Shown here: piece after piece, positions 1 to 7,787 of the stretch
Layout: each line of letters starts with the position of its first letter
Position numbering within the stretch: position 1 is the stretch's first letter
Made by a program: the position numbers and the translations under genes
Assembly (NCBI GenBank): GCA_011391215.1
Contig: JAABQX010000017.1
Location: 1-35,730 of the forward strand
Reading direction: 5' to 3'
Origin: Rhodocyclaceae bacterium
Lineage (GTDB): Bacteria > Pseudomonadota > Gammaproteobacteria > Burkholderiales > Rhodocyclaceae
Length of the DNA: 35,730 bases
The notes under the pieces: model-generated
Told to the model about the DNA's origin: nothing
The model's input: only the letters and a program-made list of their open reading frames with translations
The model's database searches: none

Positions 1-1037
1 TGACACGCCTGATGGCACACAAGTTTGAAATGAGGGGGCAGGGCAAATGGCGCGACTATGCGATCCTCTATCGCGGCAATTTCCAGGCACGGATCTTTGA
101 ACAACAACTGCGTGCCCACAATGTGCCCTACGTGCTCTCGGGCGGGCAATCCTTCTTTGATCGCAGCGAAATCAAGGATGTCACCAGCTACCTGCGCCTG
201 CTGTCCAACAGCGACGACGACCCCGCCTTTATCCGCGCGGCTACGACACCGAAGCGCGGCATTGGCGGCACGACGCTGGAAGCTTTGGGCCATGCCGCCG
301 GGCGCCGTCATGTGAGCCTGTTCGCTGCCATTTTCGTGCCGGGCATCGAAACGGAAATCAAGGCGCCGCAACTCGCCGCCCTGCGTGAATTCGGCAGCTT
401 CATCAACCGCATCGAATGGCGCGCAGCACGTGAACCCGCCGGCACGGTGCTTGAAGACCTGCTGCGCGCAATCGGTTACGAGGCCTCGCTGTTCGAAACC
501 CTTGAGCCAAACGAAGCGGCAAAACGCTGGGGCAACGTCCGCGATTTCGTCGGCTGGCTTGCCGGCAAGGCCGACCAAGAAAAGAAAAACCTGCTGGAGT
601 TGGCACAGACCGTCGCGCTCATCACCATGCTCGACAAGCAGGACGAGAACCTGGACGCCGTACAACTGGCGACGCTGCATGCCGCCAAGGGACTGGAATT
701 TCGCCACGTCCATCTGGTCGGCGTTGAAGAGGGTTCGTTGCCGCATCGCGAGTCGATCGATAGCGGCAATATCGAAGAGGAACGGCGCCTGATGTACGTT
801 GGCATCACGCGCGCGCAGATGAGCCTGTGCATCAGTTGGTGCGCACGGCGCAAGCAGGGCAAGGAGCACCTCGAACGCAGCATTTCGCGCTTCATTGACG
901 AGATGGACGATGGCAGCGGGGATATCAAGCGCGAAGGTCAGGGTGCCGTCCCGTCAGCGCCGACTTCCGAGATAAAGGCCGCCGGCAACGCCAAGCTGGC
1001 CAACTTCAAGGCCTTGCTCGGCAAGCAGCCAGGGTAG
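1..1037 (+). CDS. rep: ATP-dependent DNA helicase Rep, C-terminal part (5' truncated by window edge)
   Basis: This is the C-terminal half of a superfamily 1A (UvrD/Rep) 3'-5' DNA helicase. The reading frame is open back to the window edge (codons in phase from base 3), so the ATG at 12 is internal. Visible motifs are DYAILYRGN (motif IV region), SGGQSFFDRSEIKD, TPKRGIG, VQLATLHAAKGLEF (motif V) and EERRLMYVGITRAQ (motif VI). The sequence follows E. coli Rep more closely than UvrD or PcrA, as in the IKDV-YLRLLSN-DDDPAF stretch. Rep acts at replication forks to displace proteins and help restart. The last about 35 residues are not conserved helicase sequence and contain dispersed-repeat copy 1 (AVPSAPTS). 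The gene converges on the HDOD gene with a 3-bp gap. The Walker A half lies outside the window. Confidence 0.93.
   Translation, partial: TRLMAHKFEMRGQGKWRDYAILYRGNFQARIFEQQLRAHNVPYVLSGGQSFFDRSEIKDVTSYLRLLSNSDDDPAFIRAATTPKRGIGGTTLEALGHAAGRRHVSLFAAIFVPGIETEIKAPQLAALREFGSFINRIEWRAAREPAGTVLEDLLRAIGYEASLFETLEPNEAAKRWGNVRDFVGWLAGKADQEKKNLLELAQTVALITMLDKQDENLDAVQLATLHAAKGLEFRHVHLVGVEEGSLPHRESIDSGNIEEERRLMYVGITRAQMSLCISWCARRKQGKEHLERSISRFIDEMDDGSGDIKREGQGAVPSAPTSEIKAAGNAKLANFKALLGKQPG
945..966 (+). repeat. Dispersed 24-bp repeat, copy 1 (in rep)
   Basis: Reads GCCGTCCCGTC then AGCGCCGACTTCC. It matches the family consensus except for C-to-T at position 10 and loss of the last two T's. It lies in the variable C-terminal tail of Rep, in the sense orientation, encoding AVPSAPTS. 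Confidence 0.75.
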
Positions 1038-1040
1038 CCG

Positions 1041-1910
1041 TTACGCTGGCTGGGGACCCTGATCGAGAATCACCTGCGCGGCACCGACCAACTCGGCCTG
1101 ACGTTCTTCGGTGAGACCATTGATGTGGCTGGCGAGCCATGCCAGGCTGGCATGCGGAATCAACCGCTGCGCTTCCGCCAGATCGTAGGGCAGCGCCGGG
1201 TTGTCGGCGCCGGAGGCGATATGGCGTGCCGTGTCGAGGTAGAGTTTGCAGAGGTTTGCGCGCGCGTTGTCCATGCCACGGATGAGTTGCACGAGGAGCG
1301 TTGGTAAAGCCCAGACTGTGGCGCACTTCAAGGAAAGATCACGAAAGCGGAAGCCGCAGGCCAGCTCCTGCGCTTCCGCCGAACGCTTGGCGCGACCGCT
1401 CTCCAGCGCATCCAGCGCCGCTTGCGGCAACTCCGGGGCGAAGTTCCACAACAGCAATTCGCCGATTTCGGCCAGCAAGGCCGCCATCGCCACCTCTTCC
1501 GGGGCGATATCGGCGCGCGCCTTGCCCCACATCTGGGCAATCTGACTGGCGGTGACCGCCTGGGCATCGCAGGCGGCAAGACCCGCGCGGGTGTCATCCG
1601 TTTCCGGGCTGTCGAGGAGAAGGTTGCGGAATACCTTGACGCCCAACTGCATCACCGCGCCCAGCGGCGTGGTGGTGTCGTGGCCGAGGCGGCGGCTACG
1701 CCGGCTTTCGGCCTCGCGCAGCAGGCGCAGGCACAGGTAGGGATCGCCGATCACCAGCGAGGTCAGGGCGGCAGCGGAAAGTGTTTCACCCTCGGCTTCC
1801 TCGAGCGCACGCAGCATCAGCTTGCTGCGCGGCATGCAGGGAATCGGCTGCGCAGTGAGAAACGCTGCCCATTGATCCACCCCCCAGCGTCGTTGATGCT
1901 CCTTCAGCAT
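1041..1910 (-). CDS. HDOD domain signalling protein
   Basis: A 289-residue soluble protein. It has an HDOD-type helical core (about residues 20-230): the segments LTSLVIGDPYLCLRLLREAES, PLGAVMQLGVKVFRNLLL and AALLAEIGELLLWNFAPE resemble the family's helices, although catalytic HD residues are absent, as is normal for HDOD. HDOD proteins are non-enzymatic scaffolds or regulators often linked to c-di-GMP, motility and stress signalling. No output or receiver domain is attached. The start ATG has a strong purine-rich Shine-Dalgarno (AGGAGGGGG) immediately upstream, so the start is well supported. It is the last gene of a minus-strand run after cca (20-bp gap) and converges on rep. Its specific partner is unknown. 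Confidence 0.85.
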   Translation of the reverse strand: MLKEHQRRWGVDQWAAFLTAQPIPCMPRSKLMLRALEEAEGETLSAAALTSLVIGDPYLCLRLLREAESRRSRRLGHDTTTPLGAVMQLGVKVFRNLLLDSPETDDTRAGLAACDAQAVTASQIAQMWGKARADIAPEEVAMAALLAEIGELLLWNFAPELPQAALDALESGRAKRSAEAQELACGFRFRDLSLKCATVWALPTLLVQLIRGMDNARANLCKLYLDTARHIASGADNPALPYDLAEAQRLIPHASLAWLASHINGLTEERQAELVGAAQVILDQGPQPA

Positions 1911-1930
1911 TACCCCCTCCTGCTCATGAG

Positions 1931-3184
1931 TTACGTCGAACCGGGCAAAACCTTAAAAAAATCGGCGCTGGCGGGACGGCTCATACCGGCAACGGCGGCC
2001 ACCCGCGCCTCATGCACCTGCAGCGGAATCTGCACCGGATCGGGGCAAGCCTGCGCGATGGCCCCCGCATCGACCCTCTGGATTGCCTGCAAGGCCTTGC
2101 GCCAAAGCGGCGCCGCAGAATATTCCTGCTCCGTAGAGCCGAGACGCCCCCGATAGTCGGCCTCGCAGGCCCCCAGCACCTCTTCGAAACGTGCCGGCCG
2201 GCGCAGGGCATCGCAACGTTCGAGAATCTTCACTTGCGTTGCGGGGCGCAACTCGGCGACCTTGTGCATGTCGCCATGGAAACGTGCCACCAGCCGCGCC
2301 ACGTCACGGCAGTCGGCCGGCACGCGCAGGCGCTCGCAAAGCGGCTCCAGCAAGGTCGCACTCTTGAGTTCGTGGCCGATGTGGCGCGGCAAGATGTCCG
2401 CCGGGGTCATCCCCTTGCCGAGGTCGTGGGTCAGTGCGGCGAAGCGCGCCGGCAGCGACAAATTGAGTTGTGCCGCCATGTCGACCACCATCATCACATG
2501 CACGCCGGTATCGATTTCAGGATGGAAATCGGCGCGCTGCGGCACGCCCCACAGCCGGTCAATCTCCGGCAACAATCTGGCCAGCGCCCCGCTGCTGCGC
2601 AGGGTTTCGAACATGCGCGAAGGCTTGCCTTCCATCAGGCCGCGTGCCAACTCCTGCCAGATGCGTTCGGCCACCAGTGCATCTACTTCGCCGTTTGCCA
2701 CCATTTGTCGCATCAGTTCCAGCGTCTCGGGGGCGATGGTGAAAGCGGGGAAACGCGCAGAAAAACGCGCCAAGCGCAGGATGCGCACAGGGTCCTCGGC
2801 GAAGGCCGCCGAGACGTGACGGAAGACTTTTCGCTCCAGGTCGATACGGCCGCCGTAGGGGTCGATCAGCGTGCCATCCACCGCACGGGCGATCGCGTTG
2901 ATCGTCAGGTCGCGACGCGCCAGATCCTCTTCGAGCGTAACCTCCGGTGCAGAATGGAAGACAAAGCCGGCATAGCCCGGCGCAGTCTTGCGTTCGGTGC
3001 GGGCGAGCGCGTATTCCTCACGAGTCTGCGGATGCAGGAACACGGGGAAATCACGCCCGACGGGCTTGAAGCCTTTTTCCAGCATCTGTTCCGGTGTGGC
3101 GCCGATCACCACCCAATCGCGATCCTTTACCGGCAGACCGAGCAGTTCGTCGCGGATCGCACCGCCGACGCAATAAATCTGCAT
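1931..3184 (-). CDS. cca: Multifunctional CCA tRNA nucleotidyltransferase
   Basis: A 417-residue bacterial CCA-adding enzyme that builds or repairs the 3' CCA of tRNA; the family also has 2'-phosphatase/phosphodiesterase activity through a C-terminal HD domain. The N-terminal polymerase signature is clear: VGGAIRDELLG, then the metal-binding DxD as D21-R-D23, then RRDLTINAIARA and AEDPVRILRLARFSARF. An HD domain is seen as ALTHDLGKGMTP near residue 250. Length matches the E. coli-type class (about 412). The last about 12 residues (MSRPASADFFKVLPGST) are encoded by copy 2 of the dispersed repeat rather than conserved family sequence. It starts 3 bp after the NDUFA9-like gene, so it is co-transcribed with slt and that gene. 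Confidence 0.96.
   Translation of the reverse strand: MQIYCVGGAIRDELLGLPVKDRDWVVIGATPEQMLEKGFKPVGRDFPVFLHPQTREEYALARTERKTAPGYAGFVFHSAPEVTLEEDLARRDLTINAIARAVDGTLIDPYGGRIDLERKVFRHVSAAFAEDPVRILRLARFSARFPAFTIAPETLELMRQMVANGEVDALVAERIWQELARGLMEGKPSRMFETLRSSGALARLLPEIDRLWGVPQRADFHPEIDTGVHVMMVVDMAAQLNLSLPARFAALTHDLGKGMTPADILPRHIGHELKSATLLEPLCERLRVPADCRDVARLVARFHGDMHKVAELRPATQVKILERCDALRRPARFEEVLGACEADYRGRLGSTEQEYSAAPLWRKALQAIQRVDAGAIAQACPDPVQIPLQVHEARVAAVAGMSRPASADFFKVLPGST
1957..1980 (-). repeat. Dispersed 24-bp repeat, copy 2 (cca 3' end)
   Basis: The minus strand reads GCCGTCCCGCC then AGCGCCGATTTTT, one mismatch from consensus in the right half. It encodes S-R-P-A-S-A-D-F in the C-terminal tail of Cca, sense orientation, about 26 bp before the stop codon. 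Confidence 0.85.
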
Positions 3185-3187
3185 GCC

Positions 3188-4063
3188 TCAGCCGGAGAGA
3201 TAACCCGGCGCAATTGCTTCCAGCGGCGTGGCTTTGAGACCAAAGGGCAGCGTGCAGCCAGCCGGGCAGACGCTGGGGACTTGCATCGAGCGAACATTGT
3301 CACGTGTCATCGGGCCGTTTGGCAGGAACTCCATCAGCCGGGCCTGCAGATAGGAAAGTCCGAGCGGCAGGCCGATGATCGGACGCGGGTGGCCGCTGAC
3401 CTGGCCGGCATAAGCGACCAGTTCGCGCAGGGAATAATTGCGCGGGCCACACAACGGGTAGGTCTGCCCACGGCTTTCCGGGTGATCCAGGCTGGCGACG
3501 ACGGCCGCAACAACGTCCTCGATCCAGACCGGCTGAAAGCGCGCGTCGGCGCAGGCCAGCGGCACGACGGGCGCGATCTTCAGCAGGCCGGCGAAGAGTG
3601 TGAGGAACGAATCGCCACGGCCGAAAATCACCGAGGGCTGGAAGATCGTCGCTTCCGGATAAGCGGCCTTGAGCGCAGCTTCACCAGCCGCTTTGGAGCG
3701 CAGGTAATCGGAAGGTGCATCGGCGGCCGCTGCCAGCGCCGAAACATGCAGCAGGCGCGGCACCTTGGCAGCTTTGGCGGCGCGCGCAATCTTGCCCGGC
3801 AACTCGGCATGGGTGCGCTGAAAGTTACCCTTGAGAATGCCAACCAGGCTGATCACCGCATCCTGCCCGGCCATCAGTCGGGTGAGCGTGGCTTCGTCAT
3901 GCACGTCGGCAGCGACGATTTGCGCCGAGGGCAGAACGCTTAGGTGCCGGATGCGCTCGCGACGGCGTGTCGGCAAAGTCACCAAAAAGTCGGCGCTGGC
4001 GAGACGGCTAGCTAGCGCCGTACCGAGAAAGCCGGTACCACCGATCAACAGGATATTTTTCAT
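3188..4063 (-). CDS. Complex I NDUFA9-like NAD(P)-binding epimerase/SDR protein
   Basis: A 291-residue extended short-chain dehydrogenase-type Rossmann protein. The nucleotide-binding GGTGFLG begins at residue 8, with an acidic segment AADVHDEATL and AVISLVGIL following. It resembles the NDUFA9/YfcH-like group common in betaproteobacteria beside slt and cca; members are often annotated as NADH-ubiquinone reductase-related, but the true substrate is not known. I see YLRSKAAGEAAL where the YxxxK motif would be, with the tyrosine and lysine spaced Y-x3-K. The start has GGAG eight bases upstream. Its ATG overlaps the slt stop as ATGA. Dispersed-repeat copy 3 forms residues about 18-26 (SRLASADFL) within the first helix region without obvious length change. 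Confidence 0.82.
   Translation of the reverse strand: MKNILLIGGTGFLGTALASRLASADFLVTLPTRRRERIRHLSVLPSAQIVAADVHDEATLTRLMAGQDAVISLVGILKGNFQRTHAELPGKIARAAKAAKVPRLLHVSALAAAADAPSDYLRSKAAGEAALKAAYPEATIFQPSVIFGRGDSFLTLFAGLLKIAPVVPLACADARFQPVWIEDVVAAVVASLDHPESRGQTYPLCGPRNYSLRELVAYAGQVSGHPRPIIGLPLGLSYLQARLMEFLPNGPMTRDNVRSMQVPSVCPAGCTLPFGLKATPLEAIAPGYLSG
3985..4008 (-). repeat. Dispersed 24-bp repeat, copy 3 (NDUFA9-like gene)
   Basis: The minus strand reads GCCGTCTCGCC then AGCGCCGACTTTT, one mismatch from consensus. It is in sense orientation and encodes S-R-L-A-S-A-D-F directly after the Rossmann glycine motif, where relatives usually have a similar-length RLA-x-A-G-H type stretch. Confidence 0.9.
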
Positions 4064-6018
4064 GGCAGGGACTCCGCTGTGCTGTCACTAAAGCCGCGCG
4101 GACGGATCGTGCCCAGGCGCGTCGTCAGGGTCGGGGTCGGCCCATCCATCAGGGCAGCGTAGCTCATGGCATTCGCCATCACTTTCTTGACATAGTCGCG
4201 CGTTTCGTTGAACGGAATGCTTTCGGCGTAGATCGCACCTTCGAGCGCCCGCTCGGCGCGCCATTTGCGTGCGCGGCCAGGACCGGCGTTGTAGGCGGCC
4301 GACGCCAGCACCGGGTGACTGTCGAGGCTGTCCAGCACCATCTTCATGTAGTTCGTGCCGAGCGTCACGTTGACGTTCATTTCGGTCACCTTGGTCGGGT
4401 GGTAATCGTTCATGCCGATTTTCTTGGCCACCCACTGCGCAGTCGCCGGCATCAGCTGCATCAGGCCCTTGGCGCCGACGCTCGATTTGGCTTCGGTAAT
4501 GAAGCGGCTCTCCTGGCGCATCAGTCCATACACCCAGGCGGTATCGAGACCGACATCGCGCGCCTTCGGCTCGACTTGCGTCAGGAAGGGCGTCGGATAG
4601 CGCAGGGAATAATCATGTTCGGCGACGGTACGGTCGGCCGTGTTGATCGAGCGGTCTATCACGTCATTGCGGCGCGCCAGTTCCGCTGCCGCCAGCAGTT
4701 GTCGGTCGTTGAGTCCGTTCAAGGTCCAGTTCCATTCACGAATGCCCTCGAGGCGCATATCGGCACGGATCAGCGCCAGGCCGCGCACCAGTCCCGGCCG
4801 GGCGCCGGCCTCGGCCAATTCTTCTGCGCCGGGTGTGGCGGCGCGCGGCGGCGGCGTGTAGGTTTTGCCGAGTGCTTCTCCGGCCAGGATGCCGTAGAAA
4901 TTTGGCTGGCCGGCAATTTGCGTATAGAGCGCCTTCGCCTCCTCGGGTTTGCCGAGTGCCGCATGGGTCCGCGCCTGCCAGTAACGCCATTCAGGCAGGG
5001 CCGCGAGGGTTTCCGGCAATGCTGCCAGCGCGCGCTGCACGTCCGGCCACTTGCCGGTACGCAACGCAGCACGTACGCGCCAAGCACCTTGCTCTTCATT
5101 CAGACTGGCTGCTCCTGCGAGGGTTTCCGCCTGGTCAAACCAGGCGACGGCTTCGGACTGATGAGCAATCGCCGCCGTCAGCGCAAGCCGGCCCCAGACA
5201 AATCCACGTTCCGTCTTGCTGAAATGGCGCTCGATATCTTTCCAGCGTTCTGCCGCCAAACGGACATCAGCGCGCGCCATGCGCAGCACAGCAAAGCTCA
5301 CCAGTTCGCGGCCCCGGCGGCTGTCGGCATAGCGTTCAGGGAGTTTCGCGACATATTTTGCCGGATGGTCGTCGATGGTCTCGACCGTGCGCCAGGACAG
5401 GCTTTCGTCGGCCGGCAACCAGCCGGCGATGGCACGAGCTTCCTTGAGCTTGCCATTGGCCAATTGCCGGCGCAGGCGCTCCCAGAGATCGTCGGCGGAC
5501 AGCTTGCCGGCGGCAGACAGGCGGCCGAGCGGCGGCAGACAAGAGCCGGCGAGCGGCGCGTTGGTCGCCAGCAGCGTGCGCGCCTCTTCGGTGACTTCCG
5601 CTTCGCCCAGGCGCAAGCGAATATCCAGGCCACGGCAGGTCGCATCGGCATCCGGCCGTTGCAGCAACGCAAACTGAATGCGTGCTTGCGTCCAGTCTTC
5701 CTTGCGCATCAGCCATTTCAGCCAGTCGCCACGCAGCTTTTCGGCCAGATAGGTAGCTTCGGTTTGCTCAAGAAATTCAGCGACGCCGGCATCCGAGCCA
5801 TCATCCAGACGCTGATTCAGCTGAAAATAAGTTGCCCACGGCACGAGCGGATGCGTTTTCAATCCGGCCAGCGCACGCGTCAGTTTCGCACGTTCGCCTT
5901 TGCTGAAAGCATCCCGCGCCTGCAGAAACGCGGCATCCTCCGGATGACCGGCCGCTTGCGCGGACGAAGTCCAAGCCGGCAGGGAGATCAACAGAACAAT
6001 TCCGATAAAACGTTTCAT
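4060..6018 (-). CDS. slt: Soluble lytic murein transglycosylase (Slt70 family)
   Basis: A periplasmic peptidoglycan lytic transglycosylase that cleaves MurNAc-GlcNAc with formation of 1,6-anhydroMurNAc. I place the start at 6018 because MKRFIGIVLLISLPAWTSSA is a typical signal peptide (cleavage near AQA-AG); a 15-residue longer in-frame form from 6063 would bury it. This gives 652 residues, near E. coli Slt70. A long alpha-helical superhelix occupies about residues 25-470. The C-terminal SLT domain has catalytic Glu 503 in GLMRQESRF, then GLMQLMPATA and AAYNAGPGRARKW. It is the first gene of the minus-strand run, divergent from the cyclo-ligase gene by 65 bp, and overlaps the next gene by 4 bp. 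Confidence 0.95.
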   Translation of the reverse strand: MKRFIGIVLLISLPAWTSSAQAAGHPEDAAFLQARDAFSKGERAKLTRALAGLKTHPLVPWATYFQLNQRLDDGSDAGVAEFLEQTEATYLAEKLRGDWLKWLMRKEDWTQARIQFALLQRPDADATCRGLDIRLRLGEAEVTEEARTLLATNAPLAGSCLPPLGRLSAAGKLSADDLWERLRRQLANGKLKEARAIAGWLPADESLSWRTVETIDDHPAKYVAKLPERYADSRRGRELVSFAVLRMARADVRLAAERWKDIERHFSKTERGFVWGRLALTAAIAHQSEAVAWFDQAETLAGAASLNEEQGAWRVRAALRTGKWPDVQRALAALPETLAALPEWRYWQARTHAALGKPEEAKALYTQIAGQPNFYGILAGEALGKTYTPPPRAATPGAEELAEAGARPGLVRGLALIRADMRLEGIREWNWTLNGLNDRQLLAAAELARRNDVIDRSINTADRTVAEHDYSLRYPTPFLTQVEPKARDVGLDTAWVYGLMRQESRFITEAKSSVGAKGLMQLMPATAQWVAKKIGMNDYHPTKVTEMNVNVTLGTNYMKMVLDSLDSHPVLASAAYNAGPGRARKWRAERALEGAIYAESIPFNETRDYVKKVMANAMSYAALMDGPTPTLTTRLGTIRPRGFSDSTAESLP

Positions 6019-6083
6019 GGTGGTCAATTTGGCCGCATCATTCACATAATCCCAGACTAGCACAGGATTTCGCCTGCATCACA

Positions 6084-6668
6084 ATGAATCAGCCCGCCGA
6101 TATTGCCGCTTTTCGTGCTGCATTGCGCCGTGAGAAGATTGCTGCGCGTCAAGCCCTTCCGGCGGCAGATCACCGGCTTGCCAGCGTAAGCATTCTCGAT
6201 CACCTCGCCGCGCTGTTGCTACCCCGACCGGCCGGCACCATCGCTTTCTGCTGGCCGATCCGCGCCGAAGTGGATTGCCGGCCGCTGGTGCAACAACTTG
6301 TCGGCGCCGGCTGGCGTGCCGCCATGCCAGTCGTCGTCACGCCAGCTTCACCGATGCAGTTTCGATCCTGGCTGCCTGACGCGCCGATGATCACCGATCG
6401 ACATGGCATTCCGATACCCGATACCGCCGCCAGCGAGACGCCGGACGTTCTGCTCTTGCCTCTGGTCGCCTACGATGCGGCGGGCTACCGGCTGGGTTAC
6501 GGCGGTGGGTATTTCGACCGCACGCTGGCCGGCTGCGTTACGCGTCCCCTGACGATCGGCGTGGGTTTCGCATTGGGTGCTGTTGCCACGATCCGCCCGC
6601 AGCCGCACGACATCCCGCCCGACTGGATTGTTACGGAATTAGATGCGAAACATCTCAATACTCCTTGA
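6084..6668 (+). CDS. 5-formyltetrahydrofolate cyclo-ligase
   Basis: A 194-residue enzyme (MTHFS/YgfA family) that converts 5-formyl-THF plus ATP to 5,10-methenyl-THF, recycling an inhibitory folate storage form. The hallmark C-terminal loop RLGYGGGYFDRTLAG is intact, and the N-terminal basic segment LRREKIAARQALP is the usual phosphate-binding start. VLLPLVAYDAAG precedes the glycine loop as in the family. It is divergent from slt. No strong Shine-Dalgarno is visible ahead of the ATG. It is followed by an 84-bp gap with no recognisable element before the next gene, so co-transcription with the HDOD gene is only possible, not shown. Confidence 0.93.
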   Translation: MNQPADIAAFRAALRREKIAARQALPAADHRLASVSILDHLAALLLPRPAGTIAFCWPIRAEVDCRPLVQQLVGAGWRAAMPVVVTPASPMQFRSWLPDAPMITDRHGIPIPDTAASETPDVLLLPLVAYDAAGYRLGYGGGYFDRTLAGCVTRPLTIGVGFALGAVATIRPQPHDIPPDWIVTELDAKHLNTP

Positions 6669-6752
6669 TTTACCTAAAGTTTTGCCAGACGATGTCGATG
6701 TAGCCTTGTCTGCTGTCGCCGACGTCTCATCTTCGCAGCCAATGACTTCAGA

Positions 6753-7775
6753 ATGAACACCTCCGACACATTTCCCCTGATTACTCTGCAGCCGGTTGCT
6801 GATTCCAAAAATGCCTGGATTGCCTTGTTGCTCGAAGGAGAGATTCCTTTCGACAGTGACGCCCTGGCGCGCATCTTGGGCGAACATACCCTGGCCGAGA
6901 TAGTCGAATCCATTGACTGTGTTGCCTCTGTCGACCCGGCGGGCATGGATCCGGCACTGGCCGGCGCTTTGTCGCCTACCCTTCTCCAACACCTGATGCT
7001 ACGCTTTCCGGCCAGCGCCAGCGCCGACCCGGCACACCACGACAGATTGACGGCCTTGCAGAAAGCGGGCTTTCGCCTGGTGGCCAGCGGCTTTACGGAA
7101 ACTTGCATTTATGCGCAGGCCGCAACCAGGCCGCAACCAGCGAAAGGCGGCCCCATGGCGCGTGCGCTCCTGCTCAAGATGCTCTCGCTGGTGACGACGG
7201 ACGCTGATACGGCCGATATCGAGGCGCTGATCAAGCGCGACACCAACCTGTCCTACCATCTGCTGAAGCTGGTGAATTCTGTCGCCATCTCGCCCGGCAA
7301 GAAAATCACCAATTTCGCCCAGGCCATCGCGATGATCGGACGCCGCCAGTTGCAACGCTGGCTGCAATTGCTACTGTATGCGCGTTCGCAGGGCAGCATG
7401 TTGGCCAGCCCCTTGATGCCGCGCGCGGCATTGCGCGCTAGCCTGATGGAAAACTTGGCAAAGCGCAAAGGCCTGTCTCGCGACCAGCAGGACCATGCTT
7501 TCATGACCGGCATGTTCTCGCTGCTTGATTTGCTGTTCGGCTCCCCGCTCGCCGGCATCATCGCACCACTGAACCTGTCGGAAGACGTGGTGCTGGCGCT
7601 GACGACCGGCAACGGACCATTCAGCAGCCTGCTCGCCGCCGTGAAGGCCAACGAAGGCCGGCCCTCTCCGGCGCTGACCGACGCCCTCGCAGCTGCCGGC
7701 ATCGCGCACGCAGACTGGGCTTCTGCCTTGGCCGAAGCGATGCAGTGGGCCGTGCAAATCAGTAAGGAAGCCTGA
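6753..7775 (+). CDS. HDOD protein with degenerate EAL-like N-terminus (YuxH/CdgJ type)
   Basis: A 340-residue protein with the EAL-HDOD layout. The N-terminus (PLITLQPVADSKNAWIALLL) aligns with the start of EAL-like domains of the YuxH type (R-Q-P-I-V-D...YELLFR), but the E-x-L catalytic motif is missing, so c-di-GMP hydrolysis is not expected. The C-terminal HDOD domain (about residues 135-330) is clear: KMLSLVTTDADTADIEALIKRDTNLSYHLLKLVNS, then AIAMIGRRQLQRWLQLLLYA and AFMTGMFSLLDLLFG. Such proteins regulate motility or biofilm through protein contacts. It lies 12 bp upstream of a GGDEF-EAL gene, suggesting one signalling pair. An 11-bp tandem duplication at 7117-7138 sits in the linker. 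Confidence 0.87.
   Translation: MNTSDTFPLITLQPVADSKNAWIALLLEGEIPFDSDALARILGEHTLAEIVESIDCVASVDPAGMDPALAGALSPTLLQHLMLRFPASASADPAHHDRLTALQKAGFRLVASGFTETCIYAQAATRPQPAKGGPMARALLLKMLSLVTTDADTADIEALIKRDTNLSYHLLKLVNSVAISPGKKITNFAQAIAMIGRRQLQRWLQLLLYARSQGSMLASPLMPRAALRASLMENLAKRKGLSRDQQDHAFMTGMFSLLDLLFGSPLAGIIAPLNLSEDVVLALTTGNGPFSSLLAAVKANEGRPSPALTDALAAAGIAHADWASALAEAMQWAVQISKEA
7117..7138 (+). repeat. 11-bp tandem duplication in the EAL-HDOD linker
   Basis: Two perfect adjacent copies of AGGCCGCAACC. Because 11 is not a multiple of three, each copy is read in a different frame (within QAATRPQPA). It falls in the linker between the degenerate EAL part and HDOD, where length change is tolerated. Confidence 0.7.
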
Positions 7776-7787
7776 GCCGGCGCCAGC

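Noticed and set aside
2012-3943. 643-codon open frame on the plus strand, opposite cca and the NDUFA9-like gene
   Set aside because: Antisense shadow of two clearly conserved genes; low-complexity H/Q/R-rich translation with no recognisable domain, as expected in GC-rich DNA.
4315-6060. 581-codon open frame opposite slt
   Set aside because: Shadow of slt; composition rich in R, Q, G and F without motifs.
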